Shown piece after piece: positions 63,295 through 64,000 of a DNA stretch of 64,000 bases. The DNA is taken from the NCBI RefSeq assembly GCF_002866925.1, contig NZ_PKUQ01000013.1, forward strand, positions 1-64,000, in the 5' to 3' direction. This DNA comes from Cohaesibacter celericrescens. GTDB lineage: Bacteria; Pseudomonadota; Alphaproteobacteria; Rhizobiales; Cohaesibacteraceae. Each line of letters begins with the position of its first letter. Position 1 is the first letter of the stretch. The notes below the pieces were generated by a model. It was not told the DNA's origin. It did no database searches and was given only the letters and a program-made list of their open reading frames with translations. The position numbers and the translations under genes are program-made.

Positions 63295-64000
63295 ACCACA
63301 CCGTCTCCACGTCCTCAACGCTCGGTGATCGCCTGATCCGTGCCGTCATCTATGCGGCCTTGATCTTGTTCGCCATTTATTACCTGCTGCCGCTCTATGT
63401 GATGGTCGTCAACAGCTTCAAACCGCTGGATGAAATCCGCGGCGGCGGCATGATGAACCTGCCCCAAGATTGGACTCTTGCTCCTTGGCTCTCGGCTTGG
63501 TCAACAGCCCAAATTGGAGTGGATCCAACGGGGCTAAAACCGTTCTTCTTTAATTCCATACTTATGGTGGTCCCTGCAGTACTGCTATCCACTATGCTTG
63601 GTGCCCTGAATGGGTATGTGCTGACCAAATGGTCCTTCAAAGGTGACAAAATCGTCTTTGGTATGTTGCTTCTTGCTTGTTTTATTCCTTTTCAGATTGT
63701 GCTCATTCCAATGGCGCGCATTCTGGGATTGTTGGGACTTGCGGGTACAACACCGGGGCTCGTTCTGGTTCACACTGTCTATGGTCTGGGATTTACCACT
63801 CTGTTCTTCCGCAACTATTATGAAGCGTTCCCGACTGAGCTGGTACGCGCAGCCCAAATTGATGGTGCAAGTTTCTTCCAGATATTTCGGCGCATTCTTC
63901 TGCCCAGCTCCGGCCCGATCTTTGTTGTGACCGTGATTTGGCAATTTACCAATGTCTGGAACGATTTTTTATTCGGCGCCTCTTTTGCGGATTTTGACTC
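63291..64000 (+). CDS. Sugar ABC transporter permease, GtsC-like (cut by window end)
   Basis: The visible 236 residues, starting MNHTVSTSSTLGD, contain the first four or five helices, GLKPFFFNSILMVVPAV, and the coupling loop ELVRAAQIDGASFFQIFRRI. It pairs with the permease before it. The reading frame is open to the last base; the ATPase gene should lie beyond the window. Confidence 0.9.
   Translation, partial: MNHTVSTSSTLGDRLIRAVIYAALILFAIYYLLPLYVMVVNSFKPLDEIRGGGMMNLPQDWTLAPWLSAWSTAQIGVDPTGLKPFFFNSILMVVPAVLLSTMLGALNGYVLTKWSFKGDKIVFGMLLLACFIPFQIVLIPMARILGLLGLAGTTPGLVLVHTVYGLGFTTLFFRNYYEAFPTELVRAAQIDGASFFQIFRRILLPSSGPIFVVTVIWQFTNVWNDFLFGASFADFD

Overview
The window looks like chromosome of a marine-type alphaproteobacterium of the order Hyphomicrobiales (Rhizobiales); a Cohaesibacter-like genus is my guess, not something the sequence proves. 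The basis is the host genes: an NDUFS4-like respiratory complex I protein, the metC / aapJQMP divergent block, and an sseA-AlaX-cysK sulfur cluster.

Positions 1-761 are host DNA with the complex I accessory gene. Positions 803-37712 are one complete prophage of about 36.9 kb, bounded by a 41-bp direct repeat (762-802 and 37672-37712) that is the 5' half of a tRNA-Arg(UCU). The prophage reads in modules: integrase and leftward genes (883-3724); an immunity region with a CI-like repressor, a Cro-like protein and four matching operators (3748-4648); early genes for regulation and replication (4629-11182), interrupted by leftward accessory genes (7105-8179); a RelE/HTH toxin-antitoxin pair (11185-11826); a 260-bp repeat array that may be a packaging site or origin (12216-12473); then a T7-like podovirus late module (terminase, GNAT-like gp13 relative, portal, scaffold, capsid, tail tubular A and B, internal virion proteins, a 1774-residue polyvalent protein, tail fibre and chaperone) and a lysis cassette (T7-type amidase, overlapping spanins, holin-like protein). 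It has a tyrosine integrase and no phage RNA polymerase, so it is a temperate phage with a T7-like particle.

The most interesting segment is an AT-rich insert between the scaffold and capsid genes (18613-21765). It encodes a 783-residue protein with two TIR/deoxyribosyltransferase-like domains and a P-loop ATPase, followed by a protein with a HEPN-type RNase motif, and ends in a terminator. I propose it as a candidate prophage-borne anti-phage defence pair.

To the right of the prophage is ordinary host chromosome: a NAD(P)-binding protein; a four-gene envelope cluster (ArnT-like GT39, PAP2 phosphatase, GT2, LAB_N) probably for lipid A modification; metC opposite aapJQMP; sseA, an AhpD-like protein, an AlaX-like editing protein and cysK; a second amino-acid ABC transporter; a fadD-like ligase; a fusion of a PTS EIIC membrane domain to an intact EAL domain; and a LacI-type regulator divergent from a GtsABC-like sugar transporter whose third gene runs off the window.
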